Below, in pieces: positions 1 through 9,652 of a stretch of 64,000 bases of DNA. This stretch comes from Caulobacter sp. (GTDB lineage: Bacteria > Pseudomonadota > Alphaproteobacteria > Caulobacterales > Caulobacteraceae). The stretch lies in assembly GCA_028291265.1 (NCBI GenBank), contig JAQGIK010000093.1:1-64000 (forward strand), given 5' to 3'. Both the position numbers and the translations under genes were made by a program. Numbering within the stretch: position 1 is the stretch's first letter; each line of letters starts with the position of its first letter. The notes under the pieces were generated by a model that was given only the letters and a program-made list of their open reading frames with translations, did not search any database and had not been told where the DNA came from.

Positions 1-1414
1 ACGCCCGCAGGCCCTTGGCCGCCGGTCGGCCGAGCCCCTCCACCGCCGCGCGGAAGGCTTCGCCGCGGGCCTCGAAGTCGGGAAACTGGTCGAACGAGGC
101 GCAGGCCGGCGACAGCAGCACCACCGCCTCCTCGCCGCTGGCCGCGGCGTCGGCGTAGGCGGCGGCGGTCGCCGCCTCGATGGTGCCGCACTGGCGCACC
201 GGGGCCTTGCCGTCCAGCGTGCGGCCGAAGGCTTCCGCCGCTTCGCCGACCAGATAGGCCCCGGCGACGCGGGGGAACAGGTCGACCAGATCGTCGATGC
301 CGCCGGCCTTGGGCACGCCGCCGGCGATCCAGTGGAACTTGGGATAGCTGCTCATCGCCTGGCGGGCGGCGTCGGCGTTGGTGGCCTTGCTGTCATTGAC
401 GAACCGCACCTTGCCCAGCTTGGCCACCGTCTCCATGCGGTGGGCCAGGCCCGGGAAGCTCATCAGACCCTCGACCGCGTCGACCGACGGGATGCCCATG
501 GCCCGGGCGGCGGCGTAGGCGGCGGCGGCGTTCTGCCAGTTGTGGCGGCCGGGCAGGCTGCGGGCCCGCAGCAGGTCGGCGACCTCGGTGACCCGCTCGC
601 CGGTGGCGTCGTAGAGCACGCCCTGCAGGGCGTAGACGCCGCGGCCCATGGCCTTGCCGGCGCTGATCGGCCAGATGGTGCGGCGGTTGGCGGCGGTGAT
701 CTCGGTGCAGATCTGCTGGCACCACGGATCGTCGACGCCGATGATGGCGGTGTCGCCCTTGCCCTGGTTGAGCAGCACCCGGCGCTTGGCGGCGATGTAG
801 CCGTCCATGCCGCCGTGGCGGTCCAGGTGGTCGGGCGAGATGTTCAGCAGCACCGCCGCGTCGGGCTTGAGGCTGGAGGTCAGGTCCAGCTGGTAGGACG
901 ACACCTCCAGCACATAGACCGCCCCGCCGTGCATGTCGTCGAGGCCCAGCACGCCCTGGCCGATATTGCCGCCGACGCGGGTGTCGCGGCCGGCCGAGCG
1001 GCACAGGTGGCCCAGCAGGGCGGTGGTCGTCGACTTGCCGTTGGTGCCAGTGATGGCGGCGATCTTCGGCCGCTTGTGGGCCGGGGCGGCGTTGACCGTG
1101 CGGGCGAACAGCTCGATGTCGCCCAGCACCTCGACACCGGCCGCCTTGGCCTTCTTCACCGTCCAGTGCGGCTTGGGATGGGTCAGCGGCACGCCCGGCG
1201 ACAGCATCAGGGCGGCGTAGTCGCTCCAGTCGGACTGGCTCAGATCGACGATCGGGAAGCCTTCGGCGGCGGCGATCTCGCGGCTCTGGACCTTCTCGTC
1301 CCACAGCGCCACCTTGGCCCCGCCGGCCACCAGGGCGCGCGCCGCCGTCAGCCCGGTGCGGCCCAGGCCAAACACCGCGACCTTCTTGCCGTCGAAACCG
1401 CGAACGGGGATCAT
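1..1414 (-). CDS. murD: UDP-N-acetylmuramoylalanine--D-glutamate ligase, cut at window edge
   Basis: This is the cytoplasmic Mur ligase that adds D-glutamate to UDP-MurNAc-L-alanine. The reading frame is absent from the ORF track because its stop lies beyond base 1. It begins MIPVRGFDGKKVAVFGLGRTG, a Rossmann-like N-terminus, and carries the ATP-binding motif ITGTNGKSTTTAL and the ligase signature NISPDHLDRHG. About 471 codons are present, close to the full family length, so only a few C-terminal residues should be missing. It is the last dcw gene visible and starts 13 bases after the mraY stop. The ORF-track entries over it on both strands are shadows. Confidence 0.95.
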   Translation of the reverse strand, partial: MIPVRGFDGKKVAVFGLGRTGLTAARALVAGGAKVALWDEKVQSREIAAAEGFPIVDLSQSDWSDYAALMLSPGVPLTHPKPHWTVKKAKAAGVEVLGDIELFARTVNAAPAHKRPKIAAITGTNGKSTTTALLGHLCRSAGRDTRVGGNIGQGVLGLDDMHGGAVYVLEVSSYQLDLTSSLKPDAAVLLNISPDHLDRHGGMDGYIAAKRRVLLNQGKGDTAIIGVDDPWCQQICTEITAANRRTIWPISAGKAMGRGVYALQGVLYDATGERVTEVADLLRARSLPGRHNWQNAAAAYAAARAMGIPSVDAVEGLMSFPGLAHRMETVAKLGKVRFVNDSKATNADAARQAMSSYPKFHWIAGGVPKAGGIDDLVDLFPRVAGAYLVGEAAEAFGRTLDGKAPVRQCGTIEAATAAAYADAAASGEEAVVLLSPACASFDQFPDFEARGEAFRAAVEGLGRPAAKGLRA

Positions 1415-1427
1415 GCGCGCCTCTCCC

Positions 1428-2540
1428 CTACCTGAGCTTCAGCGTGGCGAGGCCGACGAAGGACAGCATCATCGCCACGATCCAGAAGCGGATCACCACG
1501 GTGGATTCGGCCCAGCCCAGCTTCTCGAAATGGTGGTGGATCGGCGCCATCAGGAAGATGCGGCGGCCGGTCTTCTTGAAATAGGCGACCTGGATCATCA
1601 CCGACAGCGCCTCGGCCACGAACAGGCCGCCGACGATGCCCAAAACCAGCTCGTGCTTGGCGCAGACGGCGATCGCCCCCAGGGCCCCGCCCAGGGCGAG
1701 GGAGCCGGTGTCGCCCATGAAGATCTTGGCCGGCGGGGCGTTGTACCAAAGGAAGCCCATGCCGCCGCCGATGATCGCTCCGCAGAGCACCGCCAGCTCG
1801 CCGACGCCCGGCGCGAAGTGCAGCTGCAGATAGTCGGCGAACTTGTAGTTGCCGACCAGATAGGTGATCAGGCCGAAGGTCGAGGCGGCGATCATCACCG
1901 GCACGATGGCCAGGCCGTCGAGGCCGTCGGTCAGGTTCACGGCGTTCGACGCGCCGACGATGATGAAGGCCCCGAAGGCCAGGTAGAACCAGCCCAGGTC
2001 GATGATCAGGTTCTTGAAGAAGGGGAAGGCCACCGAGGTGACCAGATGCGGCGCCTCCTTGGGGCTCTCGCCGTACATGACCAGGATGAACACCGCGACG
2101 AAGGCGACCGCCGCCTGGATCAGGATCTTCATGCGGCCCGAAACCCCGGCCGTCGTCTGTTTGGTGACCTTCTGGTAGTCGTCCAGGAAGCCGAGCAGGC
2201 CGTAGGCGCCGGTGACGAAGATCACCACCCAGACCTTGATGCTGGAGAGGTCGGCCCACAACAGGGTGCCGACCATCATCCCGGCCAGGATCATGAAGCC
2301 GCCCATGGTCGGGGTGCCGGCCTTTTCCAGCACGTGGCGCTCGATGCCGTCGGTGCGGATCGGCTGGCCCTTGCCCTGCTTGGTCTTCATCCAGCGGATG
2401 AAGCGGCTGCCCATGGCCACGGCGACGATGAAGGCGGTCGCCCAGGCCATGCCGGCCCGGAAGGTCTGGTACTGGAAGAGGTTGAGCAGCGGGAAGGAGA
2501 TCTGCTCGGCCTTCAGCCATGCATAGAGAAGATACAGCAT
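1428..2540 (-). CDS. mraY: phospho-N-acetylmuramoyl-pentapeptide transferase
   Basis: MraY transfers phospho-MurNAc-pentapeptide to undecaprenyl phosphate, giving lipid I at the inner membrane. The protein has 370 residues, about ten hydrophobic segments, the Asp pair in [10 protein letters not shown], the [10 protein letters not shown] motif and the HHHFEKLGW motif, all hallmarks of MraY. The ORF track begins 183 bases upstream. I prefer the ATG of [10 protein letters not shown] because it overlaps the murF stop by one base (TGATG), follows a GGAGGAAG ribosome site, and gives the usual family N-terminus. Confidence 0.97.
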   Translation of the reverse strand: MLYLLYAWLKAEQISFPLLNLFQYQTFRAGMAWATAFIVAVAMGSRFIRWMKTKQGKGQPIRTDGIERHVLEKAGTPTMGGFMILAGMMVGTLLWADLSSIKVWVVIFVTGAYGLLGFLDDYQKVTKQTTAGVSGRMKILIQAAVAFVAVFILVMYGESPKEAPHLVTSVAFPFFKNLIIDLGWFYLAFGAFIIVGASNAVNLTDGLDGLAIVPVMIAASTFGLITYLVGNYKFADYLQLHFAPGVGELAVLCGAIIGGGMGFLWYNAPPAKIFMGDTGSLALGGALGAIAVCAKHELVLGIVGGLFVAEALSVMIQVAYFKKTGRRIFLMAPIHHHFEKLGWAESTVVIRFWIVAMMLSFVGLATLKLR

Positions 2541-3922
2541 CAGGCGCTTCCTCCGGCGCGGCCCAGGTCGGCCAGGGCGGCGGCGATGACGCCGGCGCGC
2601 GAGCCGTTGGAGCCTTTGACCATCACCACATCGCCGGACTCTATGGTCCGTGCGATCAGCGGCGCGAGGTCGGCCGCTGTTTCCGCGTAGCCGCCCCGGC
2701 GAGTCGCCGGAAGGGCCTCCCAAAGCGATTTCATCAGCGGTCCGGCCGTAAAGACCAGGTCGATGCCGGCCGCTTCGATAGGCTGGGCAAGGGATGCGTG
2801 CATGGCCGGGCCCTCGGGGCCGAGCTCCAGCATGTCGGTCAGCGCGACGATGCGCCGCCCCGCCACCTTGCGGGCTCCCAGGGTGCGAAAACCGGCGATC
2901 ATCGAGATGGGGTTGGCGTTGTAGGACTCGTCGATCAGGGTGAAGGGCGCGCCGGGCTTGGCGACCTCCCTCTCGGCGCCGCGGCCGGCCAGCGGCTCGA
3001 AGGCGGCCAGGGCGGCCAGCGCGGTGGGACGATCGACGTCCATGGCTTCGAGCATCAGCAGGGTGCAGAGGCTGTTGAGGCCCCAGTGGTGGCCGGTCTG
3101 CAGCAGGTCGTAGCGCAGGTTCTGGCCGTGGAGCGTCGCGGAGACGGTGGCGCGGGCCCCATCGACCTCGAAGCCGGTCAGGCGGGCGTCGCAGCCTTCG
3201 GCGGCGCCGAAGGAGAGCACCCTGGCGCCGGCGGCTTTGGCGCGGTCGGCGAGGAGGTCGAACCAGCGGTTGTCGGCGTTGAGGACGGCGACGCCGCCCG
3301 GCTCGATGCCGTCGAAGATCTCGGCCTTGGCCAGGGCGACGCCGGTCTCGCCGTCGGGGAAGTTCTCGATGTGGACGGGGCCGACGGTGGTGATGGCCAC
3401 GGCATGGGGGCGGACGAACTTCGAGAGCGGGGTGATCTCGCCCGAGTGGTTCATGCCGATCTCGAAGACGGCGCGCTGCGTCGCCCTGGGCATGCGGGCC
3501 AGGGTCAACGGCACGCCGATGTGGTTGTTGTAGCTCTTGACCGAGGTGTGGCTCGGGCCGGCCAGCGCCAGGCCGGCCGCGATGGCCTGGGTGACGCTGG
3601 TCTTGCCGACCGAGCCGGTGACGGCGCAGCGGCGGGCGGACGAGCGGTCCCGGGCGGCGATGCCGAGCGATTCCAGAGCCTTGAGCGTATCGGTGACCAG
3701 GATTGACGGACCGTCGACAGGCTTCGAAGCCAGGATGCCGGCAGCGCCGTCGGCAAGGGCCTTGGCGGCGAACTCGTGGCCGTCACGGACGCCGGCCAGG
3801 GCGACGAACAGGTCGCCAGCGTCGATGGAGCGGCTGTCGATGGAGACGCCATTGACCGCGAAGTCGGCGGTGGCGGTTCCGCTGGTGGCGGCGGCGATTT
3901 CGGCGGCGGTCCAGAGGCTCAT
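2540..3922 (-). CDS. murF: UDP-MurNAc-tripeptide--D-alanyl-D-alanine ligase
   Basis: MurF adds the D-Ala-D-Ala dipeptide to UDP-MurNAc-tripeptide in the cytoplasm. The 460-residue protein has the Mur ligase P-loop in the form [14 protein letters not shown], where Ser-Val replaces the Thr-Asn of the usual GTNGKT. It also has the central motif IGMNHSGEI and the C-terminal DESYNANP motif typical of MurF. The ATG overlaps the murE stop by four bases (ATGA) and the stop overlaps mraY by one base, so translation is probably coupled. Confidence 0.97.
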   Translation of the reverse strand: MSLWTAAEIAAATSGTATADFAVNGVSIDSRSIDAGDLFVALAGVRDGHEFAAKALADGAAGILASKPVDGPSILVTDTLKALESLGIAARDRSSARRCAVTGSVGKTSVTQAIAAGLALAGPSHTSVKSYNNHIGVPLTLARMPRATQRAVFEIGMNHSGEITPLSKFVRPHAVAITTVGPVHIENFPDGETGVALAKAEIFDGIEPGGVAVLNADNRWFDLLADRAKAAGARVLSFGAAEGCDARLTGFEVDGARATVSATLHGQNLRYDLLQTGHHWGLNSLCTLLMLEAMDVDRPTALAALAAFEPLAGRGAEREVAKPGAPFTLIDESYNANPISMIAGFRTLGARKVAGRRIVALTDMLELGPEGPAMHASLAQPIEAAGIDLVFTAGPLMKSLWEALPATRRGGYAETAADLAPLIARTIESGDVVMVKGSNGSRAGVIAAALADLGRAGGSA

Positions 3923-5370
3923 CGATTGAGCTCCAGCGCCGCGGCCGTCTCGGCGACGTCGTCGAAGGGGTGGTTGACGCCGGCGACCAGCTGGCCCTGC
4001 TCGTGGCCCTTGCCGGCCACGGCCAGGACATCGCCGTCCTCGAGGAGGGCGGCGCCGGCGCGGATGGCGGTGCGGCGGTCGCCGATCTCCCGGGCCCCGG
4101 GGGCGGCGGCGAGGATGGCGGCGCGGATGCTGGCCGGGTCTTCGGAGCGGGGGTTGTCGTCGGTGACGATGGCGACGTCGGCCAGCCGGGCGGCGATCTC
4201 GCCCATCAGCGGCCGCTTGCCCGCGTCACGGTCGCCGCCGGCCCCGAACACGGCGATCAGCTTGCCGCGCACGTGCGGGCGCAGGGCTTTCAGCAGGGTT
4301 TCGAGGCCGTCGGGGGTGTGGGCGTAGTCGACATAGGCCTCGCCGCCGCGCGGGCCCGTGCCGACTCGTTGCATGCGGCCGGGGGCGCCGTCGAGCTGTT
4401 CGAGGGCGGCGAAGACCGCCGTGGCCTCTTCGCCAGCGGCGATGCAGAGACCGGCCGCGACCAGGGCGTTGTCGGCCTGGAAGCCGCCGGCCAGCGGCAG
4501 GCGGACGATGTGGTGGGCGCCCCTGTACTGGATCGTCAGGGTCTGGCCATCAGGGGTCAGGATGCGGTCGAGCAGCCTGATCCCCTGCCCCGCTTCACCG
4601 GTCGAGATCAGGGTGTGGCCGTGGGTGACGGCCGCGGCGGCAAAGGCGTCGTACTGGTCGCTGTCGGCGTTGAGCACGGCGGTGGACCCGGTCGGCAGAA
4701 GGGTGTCGAACAGGCGCAGCTTGGCGGCCCGGTAGGCGCCCATGGTGCCGTGGTAGTCGAGGTGATCCTGCGTGAAATTGGTGAAGCCGGCGGCGGTCAG
4801 CTTCACGCCGTCGAGGCGGCGCTGGTCGATGCCGTGCGACGAGGCTTCCAGCGCGACGTGCGTCACGCCCATGTCGGCCATCTTCGCCATCAGCTCGGCG
4901 ACGTCGGCGGCGTCGGGGGTGGTCAGGCCCGGCGGGGTGAGGACGACATCGTCCTTGCCCGGGGCGGAGACGACGACGCCCAGCGTGCCCATGCTGCCGG
5001 CCGTGCGGCCGAGCGTGCGGAACATCTGGCGGCAGAAGGCGGCGATGGAGGTCTTGCCGTTGGTGCCGGTGATGGCGACGCAGACGGCCGGCTGCCTGTT
5101 CCAGAACTTGGCGGCGGCCAGGCCGTAGGCGCGGCGGATGTCCTTGGCGTAGATGACCGGCACGGCAAGGCCGCCGACATCTTCAGGGGCCAACACGGCG
5201 GCGGCGCCCAGTTCGATAGCTTTGGCGATGAAGGTGCGGCCGTCGGCCTTGCTGCCCGGCAGGGCGGCGAACAGGAAGCCCGGCTTCACCCTGCGACTGT
5301 CGGCGGTGACGCCGGTGATCTCGACGTCATGCTCGACCGTTTGACCGACAATGGCGCTCAGCAGCGTCAC
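3919..5370 (-). CDS. murE: UDP-MurNAc-L-Ala-D-Glu--meso-diaminopimelate ligase
   Basis: MurE adds the third residue of the peptidoglycan stem peptide. The 483-residue protein has the ATP-binding motif ITGTNGKTSIAAF and the C-terminal motif DDNPRSEDP. DNPR is the signature that selects meso-diaminopimelate over lysine, as expected for a Gram-negative. The start is a GTG overlapping the ftsI stop as GTGA. Its N-terminus (MTLLSAIVGQ) matches the family, so no upstream start is needed. Confidence 0.97.
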   Translation of the reverse strand: MTLLSAIVGQTVEHDVEITGVTADSRRVKPGFLFAALPGSKADGRTFIAKAIELGAAAVLAPEDVGGLAVPVIYAKDIRRAYGLAAAKFWNRQPAVCVAITGTNGKTSIAAFCRQMFRTLGRTAGSMGTLGVVVSAPGKDDVVLTPPGLTTPDAADVAELMAKMADMGVTHVALEASSHGIDQRRLDGVKLTAAGFTNFTQDHLDYHGTMGAYRAAKLRLFDTLLPTGSTAVLNADSDQYDAFAAAAVTHGHTLISTGEAGQGIRLLDRILTPDGQTLTIQYRGAHHIVRLPLAGGFQADNALVAAGLCIAAGEEATAVFAALEQLDGAPGRMQRVGTGPRGGEAYVDYAHTPDGLETLLKALRPHVRGKLIAVFGAGGDRDAGKRPLMGEIAARLADVAIVTDDNPRSEDPASIRAAILAAAPGAREIGDRRTAIRAGAALLEDGDVLAVAGKGHEQGQLVAGVNHPFDDVAETAAALELNR

Positions 5371-7100
5371 AGATTGGGCCTCCCGCGGACGGCGGCGATG
5401 TCGAACTGCGGCCGCTGCATCTGGCGCTGCACGCCAAGGAAGCGGGCGCTGCGATCAATGACGCGGCCGGCGGCCGGGGCGGCGACCAGGCCGCCGGTGC
5501 GGGCCCCGCCGGTCGGCTCGTCCAGCAGGATCAGCACGAAATAGCGCGGCGCCTCCAGCGGTCCGTCGGTCGGGAAGACGGCGGCGAAGGAGGCCACCTG
5601 CTTGGTGCCGCTGTAGGCGCGGATGGCCGGATCGTACTTCTCGCCGGTGCCGGTCTTGCCGCCGACCGACAGGCCGAGCGCGTCGGCCTTGCGGCCGGTG
5701 CCCTCGACGACGTTGCCGCGCATGATGCGCAGCATGGCGCGGCTGGTGTCTTCGGAGACCACGCGCGGGCCTTGCGGCTGGTAGCCGGCCGGGCGCTTGA
5801 GGATGGTGACAGGTACGAGGGTTCCGCCGTTGAGCAGGGCGCCCATGGCCTGGGCCAGCGCCAGGGGCGTGACGTTGATGCCGTGCCCGAAAGAAACACT
5901 GGCCAGGGCGTCGTCGTTCCAGACTTTCGGGACCAGCGGGGTGGCGGTCTCGAACAGCTCCAGCTTGGGCCGGCGGGTCAGGCCGAGGGCGTCGTAATAG
6001 TGTTTCAGCCGGTCGACCCCGAGGCCCAGCGCCAGCTTGGCGGTGCCGATGTTGGAGCTGTGGTAGAAGACCTCGCTCAGGCTCAGGACCCGGCCCGTGC
6101 CATGGAAGTCGTGGATGGTGCGGTAGCCCATCTTCAGCGGCGTGCGGGCGTCGAAAGTGGAGTCCATCGAGGCCACCCCGGTGTCGAGGCCGGCGGCGAC
6201 CGTGAAGGTCTTGAAGGTCGAACCCATCTCGTAAAGCTGGGCCGAGGCGCGGTTCTTGCGCTGGTCTTCGCTGAACTTGCCGAATTTGTTGGGGTCGAAC
6301 TCCGGCAGCGAGGCCATGGCGATGACTTCGCCGGTATGGACGTTGGTGACGATGCCGACGGCGTTGAGCGGATGGAACTCCTCGACGGCGGCGGCCAGCT
6401 CCTCTTCCAGGGCGGCCTGGACGCGGACGTCGATGGAGAGGGCGACCGGTTCGCCGCTGATGTAGCCGGCCCGCATCTGGTCCATCAGGCCGCGCTCGGC
6501 GCCCTGCAGGCCCTGGCCGCCGGGGTCGGAAAAGCCGACGACGTGGGCGGCCAGCGGGCCCATCGGATAGACCCGGCGGGGGCTTTCCTCGAAGCTGATG
6601 CCCGGCAGGCCGAGGTCGTGGATGTCGGCCCGGGCCTCGGGGGTCAGGCCCTCGATGAGGACCCGGCGCTTGCCCTTGTTCATGACGTCGTTGAACTTCG
6701 AGGGCTTCAGGGTCGGCAGGCGGGCCAGCAGTTCCTTGCGGGTCTCGCGGCGGTTCCAGACGTCGGCCGGATCGAGGAACAGGCTGTAGTGGGTCAGGTT
6801 GGCGGCCAGCAACTGGCCGTTGCGGTCGACCAGGTCGGCCTTGGCGCTGAGCGGCAGGGAGGCGATCGAGCCCTTCTTGCCGGCGTCGCTGAACACGGCG
6901 GCGAAGATGGCCCCGCCGCCGATCAGGCCGAACAGGACGGCGAAAAAGGCCAGCACCACCAGGATGCGGACCCGCGCGTCGTCTTCCGGCCGGCCCGAGG
7001 CCTTGGCGCGCTCGAAGGCGTGCTCGATGCGCCAGACCCAGTCGAGGATCCAGCGGACCGGGCGCGGATAGCGGTGCGGGGTGAGGTCCGCCAGGCTCAT
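5367..7100 (-). CDS. ftsI: peptidoglycan D,D-transpeptidase FtsI (PBP3)
   Basis: This is the class B penicillin-binding protein that crosslinks septal peptidoglycan. The 577-residue protein has a cytoplasmic N-terminus, one membrane anchor (VVLAFFAVLFGLIGGGAIF, about residues 50-72) and a periplasmic dimerisation domain. The transpeptidase domain carries the three active-site motifs STFK, SSN and KTGTGEK in the right order. The ATG overlaps the ftsL stop by four bases. Position directly after ftsL and before murE is the standard dcw order. Confidence 0.97.
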   Translation of the reverse strand: MSLADLTPHRYPRPVRWILDWVWRIEHAFERAKASGRPEDDARVRILVVLAFFAVLFGLIGGGAIFAAVFSDAGKKGSIASLPLSAKADLVDRNGQLLAANLTHYSLFLDPADVWNRRETRKELLARLPTLKPSKFNDVMNKGKRRVLIEGLTPEARADIHDLGLPGISFEESPRRVYPMGPLAAHVVGFSDPGGQGLQGAERGLMDQMRAGYISGEPVALSIDVRVQAALEEELAAAVEEFHPLNAVGIVTNVHTGEVIAMASLPEFDPNKFGKFSEDQRKNRASAQLYEMGSTFKTFTVAAGLDTGVASMDSTFDARTPLKMGYRTIHDFHGTGRVLSLSEVFYHSSNIGTAKLALGLGVDRLKHYYDALGLTRRPKLELFETATPLVPKVWNDDALASVSFGHGINVTPLALAQAMGALLNGGTLVPVTILKRPAGYQPQGPRVVSEDTSRAMLRIMRGNVVEGTGRKADALGLSVGGKTGTGEKYDPAIRAYSGTKQVASFAAVFPTDGPLEAPRYFVLILLDEPTGGARTGGLVAAPAAGRVIDRSARFLGVQRQMQRPQFDIAAVRGRPNL

Positions 7101-7558
7101 TGGCCGGTCTCCGCCGGATTGTTGGCGACGGGAGCGGCCACCGGGGCGACGACTTCGGCGGCGACCGGCGCGGGCGTGTCGATGCCGGGCACTTCCTCGG
7201 GTTGGACTTCCGGAGCGGTCGGCGTGGCGATCGGGGTCGGCGGCGCATAGCCGGCGGCGATGGCCGGCAGGCTGTTGATGTCGCCCTCGCGGGTGGCGGA
7301 CAGCGGGGCCATGCCGAGCAGGGCCTTGGACAGGCGCTGCAGGCGCTCGGGCTGTTCGAGGTGGGCGACCTCGGCCTTGAGCAGGCGGATACGCTTGTTC
7401 TCTTCGCCGATGGAGCGTTCGGTGCGGGCGATGTCGCGCACCTCGCGCCCGGCGTAGGCCTTGGCCAGCAGCACGGTCACGGCCGTCGCGGCCAGCAGGG
7501 CGCAGAAGACGACGTTGATGGTGCGGAAGCCGCGGGTGCGGTGATTGAGCAGGCTCAT
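7097..7558 (-). CDS. ftsL: cell division protein FtsL-like, bitopic
   Basis: This 153-residue protein has a short basic N-terminus, one hydrophobic segment ([19 protein letters not shown], about residues 14-32) and a heptad-like stretch ([22 protein letters not shown]). A Pro/Ala/Val-rich tail follows. This is the topology of FtsL, which bridges FtsB and the FtsWI synthase at the septum. Sequence conservation is weak in this family, so the call rests on topology and on position between rsmH and ftsI. The ORF track starts five codons earlier. I chose the ATG at 7558 because it overlaps the rsmH stop as ATGA, like its neighbours. Confidence 0.85.
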   Translation of the reverse strand: MSLLNHRTRGFRTINVVFCALLAATAVTVLLAKAYAGREVRDIARTERSIGEENKRIRLLKAEVAHLEQPERLQRLSKALLGMAPLSATREGDINSLPAIAAGYAPPTPIATPTAPEVQPEEVPGIDTPAPVAAEVVAPVAAPVANNPAETGQ

Positions 7559-8499
7559 GAGGCGGCGCTCCACACAGGGGCGGCGGTGCGGACCGCGGCC
7601 CGCAGCTTGGCGGACCGGGACCGGGGATTGACGGCGGACTCGGCGTCGGAGGCCTGTTTGGCGCCGTTGTGGATCAGCTCGAAGGAGGCCGGGGCGCCGG
7701 CCGCGACGGGCGGGGCGTGGCGCGAGCCGCCGGGGGTCTTGCCGGCTCGCTCGGCCAGGAAGGCCTTGACGATGCGGTCTTCCAGCGAATGGAAGGTGAC
7801 GACGGCGAGGCGGCCGCCGGTCTTCAGCACGCGCTCGGCGGCCAGCAGGCCGGCTTCGAGCTCGCTGAGTTCTTCGTTCACCGCGATGCGCAGGGCCTGG
7901 AAGGACTTGGTGGCCGGATGGGTCTTGGCGCCGCGCCGGCCGCCGAGCGCCTTCTCGATGACCTCGGCCAGGTCGAGGGTGCGGGTGAAGGGGGTTTCTT
8001 CGCGGCGGCGCAGAATGAAGCTGGCGATCCGGCGGCTCTCACGCTCCTCGCCGTAGACGTAGAAGATGCGGGCCAGGTCGACGTGCTCGAGGGTGTTGAC
8101 CAGGTCGGCGGCGGTCGGGCCGTCGGCGCCCATGCGCATGTCGAGCGGGCCGTCGCGCATGAAGGAGAAGCCGCGGTCGGCCTCGTCCAGCTGCATGGAG
8201 GAGACGCCGAGGTCGAGGGCGACGCCATCGACACTGCCGTCGCCCAGCGCGTCGGCCATGGCCGAGAAGCGGTCGTCGATCAGGCGGAAGCGGCCGGTGG
8301 CGTCGAGCGGCGCGGCGAATTTGCGGGCGCTGGGATCGCGGTCGAAGGCGACGACCGAGGCGCCGGTGTCGAGGATGGCGCGGCTGTAGCCGCCGGCCCC
8401 GAAGGTGCCGTCAACGATGGTCTGGCCGGGCTGGGCGCGCAGAGCGTCCAGCACCTCGGGCAACATGACCGAGATGTGGGGCTGTTCCGCGTTGCTCAC
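7555..8499 (-). CDS. rsmH: 16S rRNA (cytosine-1402-N4)-methyltransferase RsmH (MraW)
   Basis: RsmH methylates N4 of C1402 in the decoding centre of 16S rRNA. The protein has the N-terminus [13 protein letters not shown], the SAM-binding motif [10 protein letters not shown], and the conserved VNEELSELE and [13 protein letters not shown] segments. The ORF track extends it to 570 residues, but that extension is out-of-frame mraZ. The start is a GTG whose first base is the last base of the mraZ stop (TAGTG), giving 314 residues, the normal size. The next ATG lies inside the conserved MLPEVL motif and is too late. Confidence 0.96.
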   Translation of the reverse strand: MSNAEQPHISVMLPEVLDALRAQPGQTIVDGTFGAGGYSRAILDTGASVVAFDRDPSARKFAAPLDATGRFRLIDDRFSAMADALGDGSVDGVALDLGVSSMQLDEADRGFSFMRDGPLDMRMGADGPTAADLVNTLEHVDLARIFYVYGEERESRRIASFILRRREETPFTRTLDLAEVIEKALGGRRGAKTHPATKSFQALRIAVNEELSELEAGLLAAERVLKTGGRLAVVTFHSLEDRIVKAFLAERAGKTPGGSRHAPPVAAGAPASFELIHNGAKQASDAESAVNPRSRSAKLRAAVRTAAPVWSAAS

Positions 8500-8963
8500 T
8501 ACGGCTGCCCCAGCTTCTGGGCGCGCTGGGCGGCGCGCAAGGACGCCAGCCCCTCGCGGGCCCCCTCGCGGGCGGCGGCGCGGCGGGCCTGGAAGGCTTC
8601 GCGCGGCCAGATCTGGAAGCGTTCGCCGAGGCCGACCAGCACCACCCAGTCGGTCAGGCCGAACTGGTCGCAGAGCTGCGGCGGCAGGGTGATGCGGCCG
8701 GCGTCGTCGAAGCTCATCTTCGCCAGGCCGCCGTTGATGCTGAGCTCGATATCCGAGCGCAGCGGGTCGCCGAAGGGCAGTTCGTCGATCACCGACTGGT
8801 AACGGTCGAACAGGCTTTTGCCGCCACCCTCGATGCAGTCGAACTCGATGGAGGGGAAGCAGAAGACGCCGTCGAACAGGCCCGACAGGGCGGCGCGGAA
8901 CTCCATCGGCACCACCAGGCGCCGTTTCGCGTCCAACTGTTTCTCGAACGTCGAGAAGAACAC
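8499..8963 (-). CDS. mraZ: transcriptional regulator MraZ
   Basis: MraZ is a two-domain AbrB-like (SpoVT-AbrB) DNA-binding protein that represses its own dcw operon in the bacteria studied. Both half-domains are visible: [18 protein letters not shown] near the N-terminus and [18 protein letters not shown] in the middle. The ORF track begins 25 codons earlier. I chose the GTG before [10 protein letters not shown] because it gives the family N-terminus, has AGGG at good spacing, and leaves the TGGG operator repeats in the 5' leader rather than in the coding region. The length is then 154 residues. Confidence 0.93.
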   Translation of the reverse strand: MFFSTFEKQLDAKRRLVVPMEFRAALSGLFDGVFCFPSIEFDCIEGGGKSLFDRYQSVIDELPFGDPLRSDIELSINGGLAKMSFDDAGRITLPPQLCDQFGLTDWVVLVGLGERFQIWPREAFQARRAAAREGAREGLASLRAAQRAQKLGQP

Positions 8964-9027
8964 CGCGTCCCTGCCCTTCAGAACAACCCACCCCTCGGTC
9001 GCCGCACAGCCCCGCGCCGAGTGTGTT

Positions 9028-9061
9028 TGGGTTAACATGGGACGAATTGGGCGGCAATGGG
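9028..9061. promoter_or_regulatory. mraZ box: candidate MraZ operator: four TGGGN repeats, 10-bp period
   Basis: On the plus strand TGGG occurs at 9028, 9038, 9048 and 9058, each followed by one base and a five-base spacer. MraZ is known to bind clustered TGGGN repeats with five-base spacers in its own leader, usually three of them. The array sits 65-98 bases ahead of the chosen mraZ start, so autoregulation is expected. The repeats read TGGG on the strand opposite to mraZ. Confidence 0.85.
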
Positions 9062-9080
9062 ACGGAATGCCTCAACGAAA

Positions 9081-9096
9081 GATTCAGTGTGGATTC
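9081..9096. promoter_or_regulatory. two GANTC sites upstream of mraZ
   Basis: GATTC occurs at 9081-9085 and 9092-9096, eleven bases apart, immediately upstream of the TGGG array with respect to mraZ. In Caulobacter relatives GANTC is methylated by CcrM, and GcrA activates promoters carrying methylated sites. A methylation-responsive dcw promoter is an inference. Confidence 0.45.
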
Positions 9097-9205
9097 AAGG
9101 GTATTTTTCCGTGGTTTGGTTAATGAAGTTAAACGATCAACAGAACATACACGGAACGCGTTAAGTAATACGGGGATAAGCCGGGCCTCGCTGTCTGGGG
9201 AGGAA

Positions 9206-9623
9206 GGCGGATCAGATGGCCTGTAAGCCGGGTTCTGTCCCGGCCGCGAACGGCCGGTGACGATCATTCCTCTGGACCGCCCCTCGCGGGACGGTTCTCG
9301 CGACCAACCCGGACGCCTCGGACCGGTGACGGTCCTGCCTGAAGTATCGACCCGGGGGTCGACTTGTCAGGCGCGGAATCCCTATTCGGTCTTGCTCCAG
9401 GCGGGGCTTGCCGTGCCAGGACTGTTACCAGCCCCGCGGTGGGCTCTTACCCCACCCTTTCACCCTTACCCTCCTTCGCCCGAAGGCTTCGGAGGGCGGT
9501 TTGCTCTCTGTGGCGCTATCCCTGGGGTCGCCCCCGGCGGGCGTTACCCGCCGCCTTGTCACCGTGGAGCCCGGACTTTCCTCGACGCTTGCGCGCCGCG
9601 ATCGCCCGGCCATCTGATCCGCC
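9206..9623 (-). ncRNA. rnpB: RNase P RNA, bacterial type A
   Basis: This is the catalytic RNA of RNase P, which matures the 5' ends of tRNAs. Read on the minus strand, the 5' region carries GAGGAAAGTCCGGGCTCC (P3/P4 region) and the 3' region carries ACAGAACCCGGCTTACAG, both near-universal type A signatures. The ends are set by a perfect 16-base helix P1: GGCGGATCAGATGGCC (9623-9608) pairs with GGCCATCTGATCCGCC (9221-9206). The length is about 418 nt, and the exact termini may differ by a few bases. The small ORFs listed here are artefacts. It lies between crtZ and mraZ on the same strand. Confidence 0.96.
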
Positions 9624-9652
9624 GGGAGGAATGGGCGACCTCGCCCTTTGGG

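Noticed and set aside
9111-9130. TTAATGAAGTTAAAC as a CtrA box upstream of mraZ
   Set aside because: The spacing between the TTAA halves is five bases, not the seven required in the Caulobacter CtrA consensus.
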